64,000 bases of DNA, from assembly GCF_003473485.1 (NCBI RefSeq), contig NC_053045.1:4924501-4988500 (forward strand), written 5' to 3'. The notes below the pieces were generated by a model that worked only from the letters and a program-made list of their open reading frames with translations, was not told the origin of the DNA and ran no database searches. The stretch's first letter is position 1. Every line of letters starts with the position of its first letter. Origin of the DNA: Medicago truncatula (taxonomy: Eukaryota; Streptophyta; Magnoliopsida; Fabales; Fabaceae). Of this stretch, positions 50,011-61,576 are shown one piece after another. The position numbers and the translations under genes are program-made.

Positions 50011-51490
50011 ATATTTAATATTTATTTTTTTCTTCTTGTAAAACAAGAGAGAACCCACATAATTTATATGGCATGACCTGACACAGTTTCATAAACTTTG
50101 AAAATTGTGTGTGAGTTTGAACATTGATTGAGTCCTATAAATATTAAGAGTGGAAAATTCCTCATAAGAAAAGGGAAGAAGTGCTTGACAAATTGGACTG
50201 TTGTAACTTGGTGCTACTCATTGATTGAAGCAAAAGGTATATGTAGCGTGTTCTTCATTGAAGATCAAGATTTGTGTAAATTGTTTATTCTTGATGAAGG
50301 AAGTTATGTCTTCATGGAAGTAATAATGTAATTTATCTCAACCTCAAAAAATTGAGTGATTATTATTGAATGGAATTGAAGCAACAAATGTCACTTTCTT
50401 GTGTTTATCTCTTAATTGGTCCATTCTTTACCATAATTGGTGCTTTGATATTTGTTAAGATGTGACACATTAGACTACTCTATCTTGCACATTGTCAAGG
50501 TTGAAAAGTTAGTGCTTCCACTTATGTGTTTTTTCAAGAGTGGACCCAGCAAAGCACATTTTTCTTAATTCATACATTTTTGTCAATAATTTTCACATAA
50601 ACTTGCATTTTTCACATAGTGATTTTTAACATGGTGGAGTGAGATAGTGGTCCACTGTGGTCTAGTACTTGAAATGACAACTTGTGTTCTTTGTGGTTTT
50701 GTTTGAAGAAGCTCGTGGTCCTTTTCATTGGACGGAGAGTGACTTGATTGGTGTCGATATAACAAAAAATAAGAGAACAAATATGAGGAGAATTTTAAAA
50801 CATACACCCTTTGATCATTAATATAAGCAAAATTTATTTATTAAATGATGTATGTGGTCTATAATAAAGATCATATACATTATTAATTAAATGAATTTAA
50901 AATATAAATTTTTTCTTACTAGAGGACAATAGTCAAGTTACTCTTCTAGATCTTACTGCATAAAAGGATAATGAATTTATACTTTTAAGTAATGAGTCAT
51001 TATCATTAGTGTTTTAGAGGATTTTTAAGTACCGATCTACCTCGGATCAGTGCTAAAAGTGTGGTTAATATTTACAAATAAAGACCTAGAATTGAATTCT
51101 CAATCACTATGCATAATTAGCTCTAAGAAGAAGAGTTACATGATATCATTCTTAAAATATTTTTCAAATGTTGATTTTTTTATTTTGTAAAAACTTTTTT
51201 TATAAAACTAATTTCCATAAAAGTTCTTTTGGACAATTAACATTTCAAAAGACAAACAAATTAATTATGCTTAACAAAATTTATTTAATTACAAGAAATA
51301 GAAGAAAAGAAGAGGGAACAAAAAAATGTAACGAGGGTCGTTGTCTTTGGTGAAGAATTGGCAGTTATCATCATGTACTTGCTTAGCAATTGTGATACCC
51401 TAACGGCTAAGTCATGGGACCGCAGTTTCAGTAGCCAATAAACTACTTGCATCTTAACCATTTGCACCACTCGTACATACCAATTAGCTA
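50011..51490. other. Intergenic after the desaturase gene
   Basis: The 3'UTR and terminator region of the desaturase gene is followed by AT-rich sequence. A weak Stowaway-like relic lies at about 50808-50935 (gatcattaatataagcaaaa, paired aatgatgtatgtggtc / gatcatatacattatt). No gene recognised. Confidence 0.4.
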
Positions 51491-52104
51491 GAGTGTCAAA
51501 ATGGGTCGGCCCGTTTACCCCGAATAAATATAAGGTTTGCGTCTAAAATATTGAGCCCGAATTTTAATAGGGCTTTTTAGCCCGGTACCCGTTAGGGCTA
51601 GCCCGAATGGGCTGCGGGTAGCCCGTTAGCCCGCATAACAAAAAAAATTCTATAAATTATATATATTTTTCAAATAATTATTTACTTAATTGATTATCAA
51701 AGTAAAAAACAAAAATGAAAATTCAATGAATTAACACAAATATAAATGTAATATAAAATTATATTTATTCATTTCGTTATTTATAGTTTTAAAGATCGAA
51801 TATATAAATATCTATAACCATAACATATCTAATTTATTTAAAATCATTTTCCTCGTCGTTTTAGTTTAGGACGTTTTGTACGAAAATGTTTACAATTTAC
51901 TTTTGTGCTAGACATTATTTAAACATATTAAAAATATTATAGTAGTGTTTTATAGTACTTTTTTAAAAAAAAAATTAATACGGGCCGGCCAGTTTAGCCC
52001 GCGGCCCGTGTAGGGCCGGGCTCGGGTAGTATATTTCAAACCCGTTTTTTCAACCGGGCTTTTGGTCCGGCCCGCTAGGGCCGGGCCGCCCGTTTTGACA
52101 GCTC
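51491..52104. mobile_element. Element with GC-rich 'gggcccg' ends
   Basis: The ends gagtgtcaaaatgggtcggc and gggccgcccgttttgacagctc are inverted repeats. Inside them lie clusters of cccgttagcccg and gggccgggc words, with an AT-rich centre. It makes two short GC-rich islands in an otherwise AT-rich region. A 74-codon minus-strand frame through the right arm is repeat, not a gene. Length is 614 bp. Confidence 0.7.
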
Positions 52105-52536
52105 TACCATTAGCCCAATCATATTTCATTTGTAAGATATATCCTTCTTCGAATAGAAACTTATTGATCCTCACATTATCAATGGTTATGATATATCATT
52201 AATCTTGATTATTACTTGCAACTGTAAAGACTAATCTTCTTGAGTCTCGCATGACCTAAATGAGTGGCAAACTCTCTCTAAGAGTTTTAACGTTGTTGCA
52301 TGCCTAATGCTAGATTTCGAACCCAAAACCTTGATTAAACAAAAAGAGATACACGTCATCTCATCTAAACGCTATTGAGTCATTAATTTTGATCTTTGAT
52401 AATGTGAAGATCAATGGTCAAAATCTCTACATTATTTCCTTGGTTGTTTTTCCAATTGATGAGAGAATCCATTTTCAAAATATACACAATCAAATTATAA
52501 ACAGTGTAACAAAAAAGAATCTAGAATATGATAAAT

Positions 52537-52736
52537 TTAGGAATTCTGCTCTTCTCCCATAAAAAATTGCTCGCTCCCAACCAAACTTTTGAAAATACTC
52601 ATGCGTGACTTAAGTCACATTACGTGAGTTAACTCATACCGGTTATAAAACCCTGCGTGACTTAAGTACGCAGGGGTATTTTTGGAAGTTTGGTTGAGTG
52701 CGAGTAATTTTTTATGGGAGAAAAGCAAAATTCTAA
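52537..52736. mobile_element. Inverted-repeat MITE with tgacttaagtca core
   Basis: The ends ttaggaattctgct and agcaaaattctaa lead into long paired arms (cttctcccataaaaaattgc / gcgagtaattttttatggga type). The centre holds two copies of gcgtgacttaagt. Sequence near 17190-17331 is a relative. Length is about 200 bp, no coding sequence. Confidence 0.75.
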
Positions 52737-53239
52737 TTTTAGGGCAAATTATTTGGGACCTAGTGGAAGCATCATTTGCTTCTCAGGTTACCACATACAG
52801 TATTTCCTATAATTTGTTTTAGTAACAAAGTTCACTGGAGGCACATTCTTCGTAATAAAAGTTATTCTTCAACATCCTTAAATAATAAAGAAAACCATAT
52901 GAGAATTGAAAAGTGATTTACAAACATTTCTTAATGGTGTCAAAAGGCATTCTTCTTCAAACATCCTTAAATTAAGAAATATTTTCTTAGCTTGATAAGT
53001 GACACTTATGAGTTTAAGATGTTCTAGTAATTGTTAGACCTTCATGAGAATTATATCTCTTCACTATTTTGATGGCATTCAGAAATTAAGAAAAAGATAT
53101 ACAAATCTTATATGTACTACTAGCTAAACCTAGCTGAAGCATGCATGAAGGAAAGTCCATTGAAGTTTTCCATTGTATCATGGTTAGCCCTTATGTTGAA
53201 GGTGAAATGAAAACAAAGACAAAGGTAATATGGATTTGT

Positions 53240-53515
53240 TGCAGTCAGGACAAACGATTAATTTACAAAAAAATCGAGATTTTTTCCAGTCTAAATGTCT
53301 CAACTGATAATCATGGGTTGATTGCTAAAACTTTGGGTGTGAGGCAACTGGCAAATGTTAGGAGTGAGTAAGTATCTTGGACTCTCGTTCATAATAGGCA
53401 AAAGTAGAAAAATCTACTTTAAAATAAAATTTTTGAGGGACGGAATTTGATAGTAAAATCGATTCTCTGAGTAGTAGGCGTTTATCTCAAGCGGGCAAAG
53501 CAGATTAGAGCATCT
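53240..53515 (+). pseudogene. LINE reverse-transcriptase fragment
   Basis: Translation in shifting frames gives KKIEIFSSLNVSTDNHGLIA, LGVRQLANVRSE, then KYLGLSFIIGKSRK and SRRLSQAGKAD. These match in order the segment after the RT core of plant LINEs. It is a short, frameshifted remnant. Confidence 0.7.
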
Positions 53516-53662
53516 CCAATGGGGGTTCTTACTTAACAAGGACCACTCCCCATTGAAGATCTCTATTGGAGGAAGAAAAAATGAGTCCATATTAAGCAAC
53601 TGACAACTATATAAAGACTCTCTCTCTTGGACAACTAACGGGTCACGCGTTTAAAAGAAGTA

Positions 53663-53807
53663 CTCCCTCCGTTTCTAATTATAAACAAAATTGATTTTTT
53701 ATGTTCATTCAATTAATGATTTATGTGGTTCATATTATGGACCACATACTTCATTAATTAAATGAACTTAAAAAATCATTTTTACTTATAATTAGAAACG
53801 GAGGAAG
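53663..53807. mobile_element. Stowaway MITE, 145 bp
   Basis: The ends ctccctccgtttctaattat and ataattagaaacggaggaag are inverted repeats flanked by TA on both sides (53661-53662 and 53808-53809). Internal arms (gttcattcaattaatgattt / attaattaaatgaac) also pair. This is the canonical Tc1/mariner-related Stowaway layout. Confidence 0.92.
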
Positions 53808-54435
53808 TAATAAAATATGTACTACTTAATCCAACTTGTAAAAGAAATAATAAATTATTTTTGTTTAATGATGTAAAGTTAGTGCAACATATTTAAGTTT
53901 CATTGGAGTCCTTATTAATGTATTACCATTGAAGTTATTAAATCCTTAATAGATACTTTTATTAAAAAATTATAAATAAATGATGTATACATGTCATATC
54001 CATTTAATGGTTCCCTGTTAATGTACTATCATTGTGGATCCTCTTGTAATTAAACTAGTATTGTATTGTATACCGTTTTATGTGACGAGCATTTTTCTTC
54101 TTCTTGGAACAATTAATTCTGGTGCGGTCATGATACGGTGCTGAGACCAAGTTACAATATAACAGATAATCTATTTGCTATTTTACATCAGCTAGACACT
54201 CAATCAGGGATGGCCCCACATACAAAGGTATGTGGGCCTTGATCCTCACTATTTAGGAAAAAAATAATACCTATATATATTATGAAAAGAAATGGTTAAT
54301 ATATTTTTGGTTCTTATAAATATGTCAAATTTTCATTTTGTGATAGAAACAACTGTCACATAAAGAGAGCTTTGATTTTCTTTTCAATTCGTTGATATTT
54401 CATTGACAATGGAAATGAGAAAATCATTCAATATA

Positions 54436-54823
54436 GGCTTAAATATGAAAATGGTCCCTGCAAATATTTGGCGTTTTGGTTTTAGTTCCTATAATTTTTT
54501 TTTTTTGGTATTAGTCCCTGCAAATATAGAATATTTGGTTTTGGTCCTTGGTATTTTGTTTTAATCCTTATAAAATCATTTCATATTGAAATTGGTCCCT
54601 ATAATATTCATTTTAATCCTCGTTTTAAGAGACTAAAATCAAATATTCTACATATTACAAGGACCAAATCCAATATGAATCAATTTTACAAGGATTAAAA
54701 CAAAATACCAAGGACCAAAACCAAATTTTTTATATTTGCAGGGACTAAAACCAAAAAAATATTTTTATAGGGACTAAAACCAAAATGTCAGATATTTGCA
54801 GGGACTATTTTCATATTTAAGCC
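54436..54823. mobile_element. Mutator-type MITE with 9-bp TSD
   Basis: Flanked by an exact 9-bp repeat ttcaatata (54427-54435 and 54824-54832). The ends ggcttaaatatgaaaatggt and actattttcatatttaagcc pair, and further inner arms (ggtccttggtattttgtttt / aaaacaaaataccaaggacc) also pair, so most of the 388 bp is a hairpin. No coding sequence. Confidence 0.88.
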
Positions 54824-54883
54824 TTCAATATATCTAAAATATGAAAACTGTAGAGAACAACTATGATGTATATTTACACGGGA

Positions 54884-55166
54884 TTTGCTAAAACACACCC
54901 ATTGGTTTTTATGTGGGAGTGTTTTAGCAAGCTACACCTTAAGGTGCATTTAACTACTTTTTAGTTATAACTTGCTAAAACACACCTTCTAAAAAATAAG
55001 TGGGTGTATTTTAGCGAATGCCTATAGGAGTTGCTAACTTACACCCACTTATTTTTTTAGAAGGTGTATTTTAGCAACATTCACTTTAAGGTGTATTTAA
55101 CAAATTTCTAGTTATATCTTTACGAAAATACTCCCACATAAAAACTAATGGGTGTATCCTAGCAAA
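54884..55166. mobile_element. Inverted-repeat MITE ('ttgctaaaacacaccc')
   Basis: The ends tttgctaaaacacacccatt and aatgggtgtatcctagcaaa pair. Inner arms (acttgctaaaacacacctt / aaggtgtattttagcaac; aaaaaataagtgggtgt / acacccacttattttttt) pair too. The sequence consists of four related copies of a 'gctaaaacacacc' motif in alternating orientation. Length is about 283 bp. Confidence 0.75.
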
Positions 55167-55419
55167 CCTCGTATTTACACACATAAATATTTTATTTTTG
55201 ATTCCTCAAAAAAAAAAAATTGCATTCCTTAAAAAAAATTATTTAATGGGAACATATAAAAAATAAAGTGTGGAATGATGTAACCAAAAACATCTCAAGA
55301 AGCATGTGAAAGGGTATCCTCGTTGTTAACAAATTGAAATCCTAAAAAAAAAAAACTAGTTGGAAGAACTCACATGCAGTTAGAAACGCAAGTCCAAGCA
55401 CTCAAAGTGAACAAATATC

Positions 55420-55665
55420 CCCTACTCTTGAGGTTGACATAGGTGATCTGGGGATCCTATCGGCTCTGCATTGGGTTCGAGACCTCCAATTACCTGTTAT
55501 GGATTTTGAGATGGATTTAAAGATTATGATGGGTAACAACTACGAGTAACTTTAATTTTAAGTTTATTGGAAGAAAAGTTAATGAAGTTGCTCATAGTTT
55601 TGTTAGGGCAACTCCGTTATTAGCTAGTTTCCATATTAACATGCATCGAAACTCTTGTTTTGAAT
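55420..55665 (+). pseudogene. LINE-type RNase H domain fragment
   Basis: Frames give EVDIGDLGILSALHWVRDLQ, LPVMDFEMDLKIMMG and then FIGRKVNEVAHSFVRATPLL, matching the C-terminal RNase H-like domain carried by many plant LINEs (E..A...A...A..L, D.K, R.AN..AH..A pattern). It is frameshifted between the halves and not functional. Confidence 0.65.
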
Positions 55666-55719
55666 GAAAAGCATCTTGTTACCATAAAAAATACAATAAA
55701 TCCAGTTAATAGTTTTTTT

Positions 55720-55850
55720 TTTTTTTTAGTTAAGTAGTTTAGTGGTTAGAAATCCACCCTCAAGATGAATAAATGAAGAATTTGGAGTTTGAACCACGAC
55801 CCATGCATACTGCAACGTCCCTGTCGACTGAACTATGCTCACATAGATTT
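55720..55850 (+). mobile_element. tRNA-like SINE-type repeat
   Basis: gttaagtagtttagtggtta resembles a pol III A box and ggagtttgaaccacgacc a degenerate B box, with a poly-T tract on the left. It is closely similar in layout to the repeat at 43146-43262. Confidence 0.4.
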
Positions 55851-56985
55851 TAGTTGTACCAAAATGAAACGTAATTAGACCTTAGAGTCAATGCTGCTTT
55901 AATAAAATCTTTTAAAAAAAAATCCACGTGGGTTGATATGGTGGTGTTGATTTAGATCATAGAGTGTGCTCTCTGAAGTCCGATTCTTTCTGATGCCAAT
56001 TTCCGTAAGCAAATTTGTTTTTTTGTTTTGTTTTTTTTTTTTTTTAACTTTTAAAATTACCACATTTAATGGGGGTCTTAGTGGTCTCAATGATGTTTTT
56101 TTATTCATATATACAAATACAAGACCAAATCGAGTATTATTGTTCAAAAATATTTGAATGAGATAGTAAGATGTCTCTTCCAACTTAACCAAATATCTTT
56201 TATCAAAATTCAACATTGAGAATTTTACCATCCATTACTTTATTTAGAAAAAACAAGTATAACTCAAGAATGGTTTAAGAAAGGCTTATTAGATCGTTTG
56301 GTCCCTTATTTAATTTCATATTTTTATTTTGGTCCCACAATTAATAAAAATGGCGTTTTAATCCCTTACCTTATCCTCCTTTTTGCCAAATAAATCATCG
56401 ACTATTAAGTTTAACTTCAAATGTCTATGGTGGATCAACCTTAAGAGTGGTCCACCATAGACTTCATTAATATTTTAAATTTTAACCATTTGATCTTTTT
56501 AAAAAAAAAGCTACCATTAGATTATGAAGGACTACTTTATCTTACAATGATCCAACAACAACTACCATTGGATTAAAAAAAGGCTACCATTGAATTAAAT
56601 GGACCATGGTTATATATAAAAAAAAAAAACTAATAAAACCCAGAATTTATCCCTTTCTTCATCTTCTTCCTCACCCTTCTTCATCTTCATCAATCATCGA
56701 TCAATCATCATTTTTACAGTAGTCTTCCTTTTGGGGGAGATTAGTAAAAAATATTATCATTTCATTATTAACAATATACTTCATACTTCTCAAATTATAA
56801 GTTCTCATCGTATATTTAACATATATTTAAGAAAAAATTAATAGGGTTATTAATATGTCTCTTTTATGTGAGAATATTACAAACAATCGTATAATTATGT
56901 TTGGATAAAAATAATAAATATATATAGTAATTTGGAAGAAAAAAATGCTTATATTTAGTGTCATTTTTTTCTTTCTCTCAATTAG
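55850..56985. other. Intergenic, no gene recognised
   Basis: A 110-codon minus-strand frame (56231-55899) is Lys/Asn-rich with no domain and is considered chance. A hairpin (tctatggtgga ... tccaccataga) lies at 56422-56461. Confidence 0.4.
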
Positions 56986-57452
56986 TGTCGAGGAGTTCAG
57001 GGGTGACAAAGAAACAGCAAGAAAATGATACATAGCAACGAAAATACTACTCTTCACCTAAAATCTTAATGCACTAGTTTAACAAATAATATATCTTATA
57101 AATCCAACATTTTATCGATTCATAGACAATGTGATACTTAAATCACTCATATATAAAATCCAACAATTTTACCTCAAGCATGAGTTTTCACCTCCTATAA
57201 AAAGATCCTACATAGGATCCATTGCCTTTCCCCCACCAAACCGAAACAAGGGCTATGATACCACTTGTTGGAGAGTCTAAGAGGCGCGTGAGAAACAACA
57301 TATAAATGCTCTTAAGACATTAGAGAGTCAGACACTACATTATCATCTCAAACCTTAAAACATTAAGCTAATAAATCATCTTTTATATATCTCATATTTT
57401 ATCTATTAATAAACAATGTGCAACTTAAACCACTTACAATTTAAAACCAACA
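56986..57452 (-). mobile_element. TRIM (miniature LTR retrotransposon), complete
   Basis: Read on the minus strand, a 187-bp LTR (57452-57266) begins tgttggttttaaattg and ends ctctccaaca. Two bases later comes tggtatcatagcc (57263-57251), a near match to the primer-binding site for initiator tRNA-Met (TGGTATCAGAGC). About 100 bp of internal sequence follows with no coding, then a second, diverged LTR (57164-56986) beginning tgttggattttat and ending ctcctcgaca. The flanks attag / atgag may be a decayed 5-bp target duplication. Total length is 467 bp, within the TRIM size range. Confidence 0.82.
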
Positions 57453-59206
57453 ATGAGTTAGGGAGGGATGGTGGGAGTAAATTAAAAACATTCTCACACA
57501 TTTTTAATTGCAATGAGCTAAATGGTTCCAAATTTTAACTAGGTTTTCCATTAAAAAAGAAACACGAGTTTGGCCAATAGAGTATAGTATACACGACCTC
57601 CCAAACATACAAAGAAGTCAACATTCAACAAAGTCGGTGCAATTTCCATTCTCTCTATCTATCTAGGGAGATGAGATGGACCACCTTAGCTTTTTCCGAC
57701 ATCTAAAGTCAGCAACATCGGCAGCATTTTGTTTCAATATGGCCAAACAACATGGACACATTTCAGCATCACACGACTTGGACTAAATGCATGTTCCGAA
57801 TAACAAACAATTCTTGAAATTTAAATCCATCCCCTAAAAAATGAAATTAAGTATGATATTGCAAATTTCTTGAGATTTCAAAACTTGTGTAAAAGTAAAA
57901 TCAAACTGAAAATAAATAGTGTAAAATTATTTTAAAACGTGTATCGTAGTCAAAGTGTCAAATGAATATATCATTTTTAATACAAAAGTTATTTTAAAAC
58001 GTGTATTGTATTCAAATTCTTAAAAGTATCAAATGAATATACTCTTATGATATACAAAATTTAACATAACTTTTTTATCTTAAATTATGGTAGTTCGTTT
58101 TGATTTTATCAAAATCATGACAAGGTCAATCAAAATATGCATCAAGTAAAAAGAAAGGAATCTTCTATTGTTACATTTTCTTTTCTTCTAAATTAAGAAG
58201 ACAACATGTTTCCGTAAACATAACTTAGTTGGTCAAAACAATATATTATTACATGTAGAAGTTGAGGTTTAAACCTCATATACCCTATTTATTCACCTTA
58301 AAAAGCGAATTCTAATCAATATGATATTTGAAAAAAAAAACAAAATACTTACTTTTAACTAAGATAACTGGGTAAAAATGGAAAAAGTATGAGAAACTAT
58401 AAATTATAAATTTAAACGCTACTTGAAGTACCGTCACAAACATTAAATTAAATTTGTAAAAATGGTTTAGACTCACAAATTTTTACCGTTACTACACAAC
58501 TTTATTTTGATTGATCATATTAACTTATATACTATGAACCATCTCTATAATCTGGATTCTGGGGTTCGGTTTTACAAAGCATAACTTTAGTCTCTATAAT
58601 TACCCTTGTCCAATAAAAGAGATCCCAATTTCCTCCCAAAAAGTTTTCCAAGTAAGTAGTTATAATTTTACAATCATAATCACTCAAACATTGTGATTAT
58701 GTGCTATCCAAAAAGTGAGAGATAAAAATTAAACAATCACGATACTTGATAGGAACTAAAAGAGAAAACATGACAATTATTTAGCTCAAGGGAAAATATT
58801 CAGGATTAAAATTTCCCAAAATTAGAAACAGGTGGGAACACAAAGGTGTAATTGACTAATTGCCATAATAGGAGATAAAATATTCCATTAAGAGATAAAC
58901 AATGATTTTATAATATTGTATCACTTAATTAATTAGAAGAAGAGCAAATTAAAATAGTAAAGGAATCAAACAAAATACACATGATTTTACAGCTAAGTAA
59001 AAATTCTTTTGGCAGAAAGCATAAAGTATGAGTCAGAAAAGAAGATGAACTAGTCAATGCTTTTTTCATCCTAATAATGTACTAATCCGTACATGCTAAT
59101 CTCATCATGTAGCATCTTAATCTTCTCAATATAGTGTGAACTCAAAGACTTCTTTTCAACCACCTTTTCCATTCTAATGTCATTTGATAATGACCCTTTT
59201 TATTTT
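57453..59206. other. Intergenic upstream of the TRM-like gene
   Basis: AT-rich; no exon recognised. A short unit (attttaaaacgtgtat.gta) is repeated near 57930 and 57990. A tRNA-like repeat relic (taacttagttggtcaaaaca ... gaggtttaaacctcatata) lies at 58215-58300. Confidence 0.4.
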
Positions 59207-59560
59207 CACATTGAAATTTCATAACACACACCCTTTTCTTTAATTTTTCAACTATCACATTATCATTGACCATTGTCACACACACACTCACTCCCACATT
59301 GCAAGTTCTAATACCTTTCTAAGTGAAAGTTTTTCTATTTTTTCTACCAAGAGAAAAAAGTTTCATTTTTCTTCTCACATTAAAATTTCATCACACCCCT
59401 TTAAAATTTTCAATCATCACATTATCATTGTCATTGTCATTAAATATTGTCACACCCTCATAGCAAGTTCTAAAACTTTTCTTAGTGAAAGTTTCAATTT
59501 TTCTTCTCACATTGAAACTTCACCACACCCCTTATCTTTAAAATTTTCTTGCAAGTTCTA
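59207..59560 (+). repeat. Tandem repeats in the promoter/leader of the TRM-like gene
   Basis: Three successive units begin cacattgaaatttcat (59207), cacattaaaatttcatcaca (59376) and cacattgaaacttcaccaca (59508). Each continues with acacccctt(t), a cacattatcattg segment (units 1 and 2), gcaagttctaa and agtgaaagttt. Unit spacing is 169 then 132 bp, the last unit being shortened. The array ends about 10 bp before the ATG, so it probably forms the leader and proximal promoter. Confidence 0.8.
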
Positions 59561-59570
59561 ATCTTTCATC

Positions 59571-61576
59571 ATGGAAAAACAAGAAAATTCAAGAAATGGA
59601 TGTTTCTCTAGTTTCATAAAAGTGTTACTTTGTGCTAGAAATGAAACTAGTCCACCAGTGTATCCATCAGAAAATGTTGAAACAATTCATCACAAAAAAG
59701 ATAAACTTTTTGATGATTCTATTACTACCACTCCTGGTGTAGTAGCAAGGTTAATGGGGTTAGATTCACTTCCAAGCACCAAAAGGGTTGTTCAAGGAAC
59801 AACCTTAGATTCTGTTCCAAGAAGTAAATCAGTTAACTTTGTTGATTACTTGCTTGAGTTTGATAAAAACATGGGAAGTCACCGACGTGTGAAAACTTCA
59901 GCATCTTTTAGAGAAGTTCCTTCAATGGTAGAGAAGAAAAAAAGTTTCCTTTTTGTTCTTGATATTGATGATAAAAAGGGTAAGGTACAAGAAGAAAATG
60001 ATGCAAACTTGAGAAGAAAGAGCAAGGAAACTGTGAGAGTTAAGAAGGAGAAGAATCAAGGGAAGAACAAGAAAATTTCTAAGTTAAAAGATGAACCAAG
60101 AAGGGTTCCATTTTCTTCATCTTCTTCTAAGTATAAATCAAGGGTTAGAGATTGTAGTAAAGATAAAGATTTTTCAAGTGTTTCTACAAGGTGTAATTGT
60201 AGTTATTATGGATATGGTGGTGATGCTGGTTCAAGTTCAAGTTCATGTTCAACTTCTTCATTGCCTAATAGACAAAAGAAAGGGTTTGTTGAACCAAAAA
60301 TGAGGAACAAGGTGAAAAAACATGTGTCACCAAAGAAGATTCAGACAGAACATAGCATGGAAAATCTTAGTCCTGTTTCAGTTCTAGATGTCAATGATTA
60401 TGCTTTTCTCTATGGAGCTGATTTTTCAGGTTTGTTCACTCAATCTCTTGTTGCTATTATTTTTTAGGGAACCTTTTCTAGTTTATCAAACATTATGGGG
60501 TTGCCTAATTTTGTTTGTGAAAATTTTAATTTTTTGAACCTAAAATGAATTAATTTGGTGTCTAGAACTTTCAATGGACTCATGTGATTTAATATTTTTA
60601 ATGGACTAATGTGATTTAAGATTTTTAATTTCATTTTTCCTACAATTTAGAGTCATTGGGTGATTATATTTTGCTTCTCTTACACAACTTGCTTACCGGT
60701 GGCTAAATTAAAATGTGTCATTTGAATGACTGACATTAATAAATAAAACAAAATGAATTGAGATTTATTTATATTTTAATCCACAAAATATAAGATTATT
60801 TCTATTTTCTATTATAATGAAGGCAATTATTTGAGTGAGAAAATATTTATGGGGCATCACTTAATAAAGGCTTCGTGTTTTTAAAGTTGAGACGGTAACA
60901 TTGATCAATATTAATTTAAAAAGAAAAAAGAAAACGAGCATATATCAAACTTTACGACACTAATGTTTGTTTTCTTATTTATTATTAAACCGACATCAAA
61001 CAAGTCACCGTCATAATCGTGATAATTAGTAAAGTTTCTAATCAAGTTTTAGTGTAAGTTCCTCTTCTTACAAAGAGCAATATTGATTGCTATTAATCCC
61101 ACCAAATTTACTTACACATTGTAAAAAATACAAATTTATATATTACATGAAGCTCTTTTAAGACAGAGTACTTTTCTTAACATACCTTTTTTTTTGAGGG
61201 ATTTTCTTCATATACCTGTTTTGTTAAAAAAGCATTTAATTCATAATAAATAACTGACCCTCAATATTTGATTACAGTTACAAGCACCTTGCCTTTAAAG
61301 TCAAAAAGGAAATCTAAATCTTTATTGCCAGTGTCCTTGGAAGAAGATGTTGAAGAGAAAGTAAACAATAATAAAGGATATGCTCCCCACACTGACATCA
61401 ACAGAGAAGCAGAGTATTACTCAGACTTGATGTTGAAGCTTCGTTCTTTGACAGAAGAAAGTATAAGGGAGTCAGATTGCACATCAAAGACTCAAAGCTT
61501 AGAGGAAATTTGTATGGTTTTTGAACAAACCATTTTTGACCATTTAGTATTTGAGTTCTTAAATGAAGTTGTATAA
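59571..61576 (+). CDS. TRM / LONGIFOLIA-type (TON1-recruiting-motif) protein
   Basis: Two exons (59571-60429, 61278-61576) joined in phase 1 encode 385 residues. Residues 55-68 read PGVVARLMGLDSLP, the DUF3741-type VARLMGL motif that marks TRM/LONGIFOLIA proteins. SFRE follows at about 112-115. The middle is Ser/Lys-rich and probably disordered. The C-terminus (QTIFDHLVFEFLNEVV) resembles the TON1-binding end of the family. These proteins recruit TON1 and phosphatase 2A to cortical microtubules and influence cell shape and division plane; the same role here is inferred. At 385 residues it is a short member, possibly close to Arabidopsis ACI1 (At5g01370, from memory). If the intron is not removed, the frame runs on 12 codons to a stop at 60467. 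The upstream leader is a tandem array. Confidence 0.82.
60430..61277. other. Intron of the TRM-like gene
   Basis: 848 bp with GT..AG ends (tcag|gtttg, tttgattacag|tt). AT-rich, with no embedded element I can bound. Confidence 0.7.

Noticed and set aside
55899-56231. 110-codon minus-strand frame as a gene
   Set aside because: Lys/Asn-rich translation over poly-T/poly-A tracts with no domain; likely chance.
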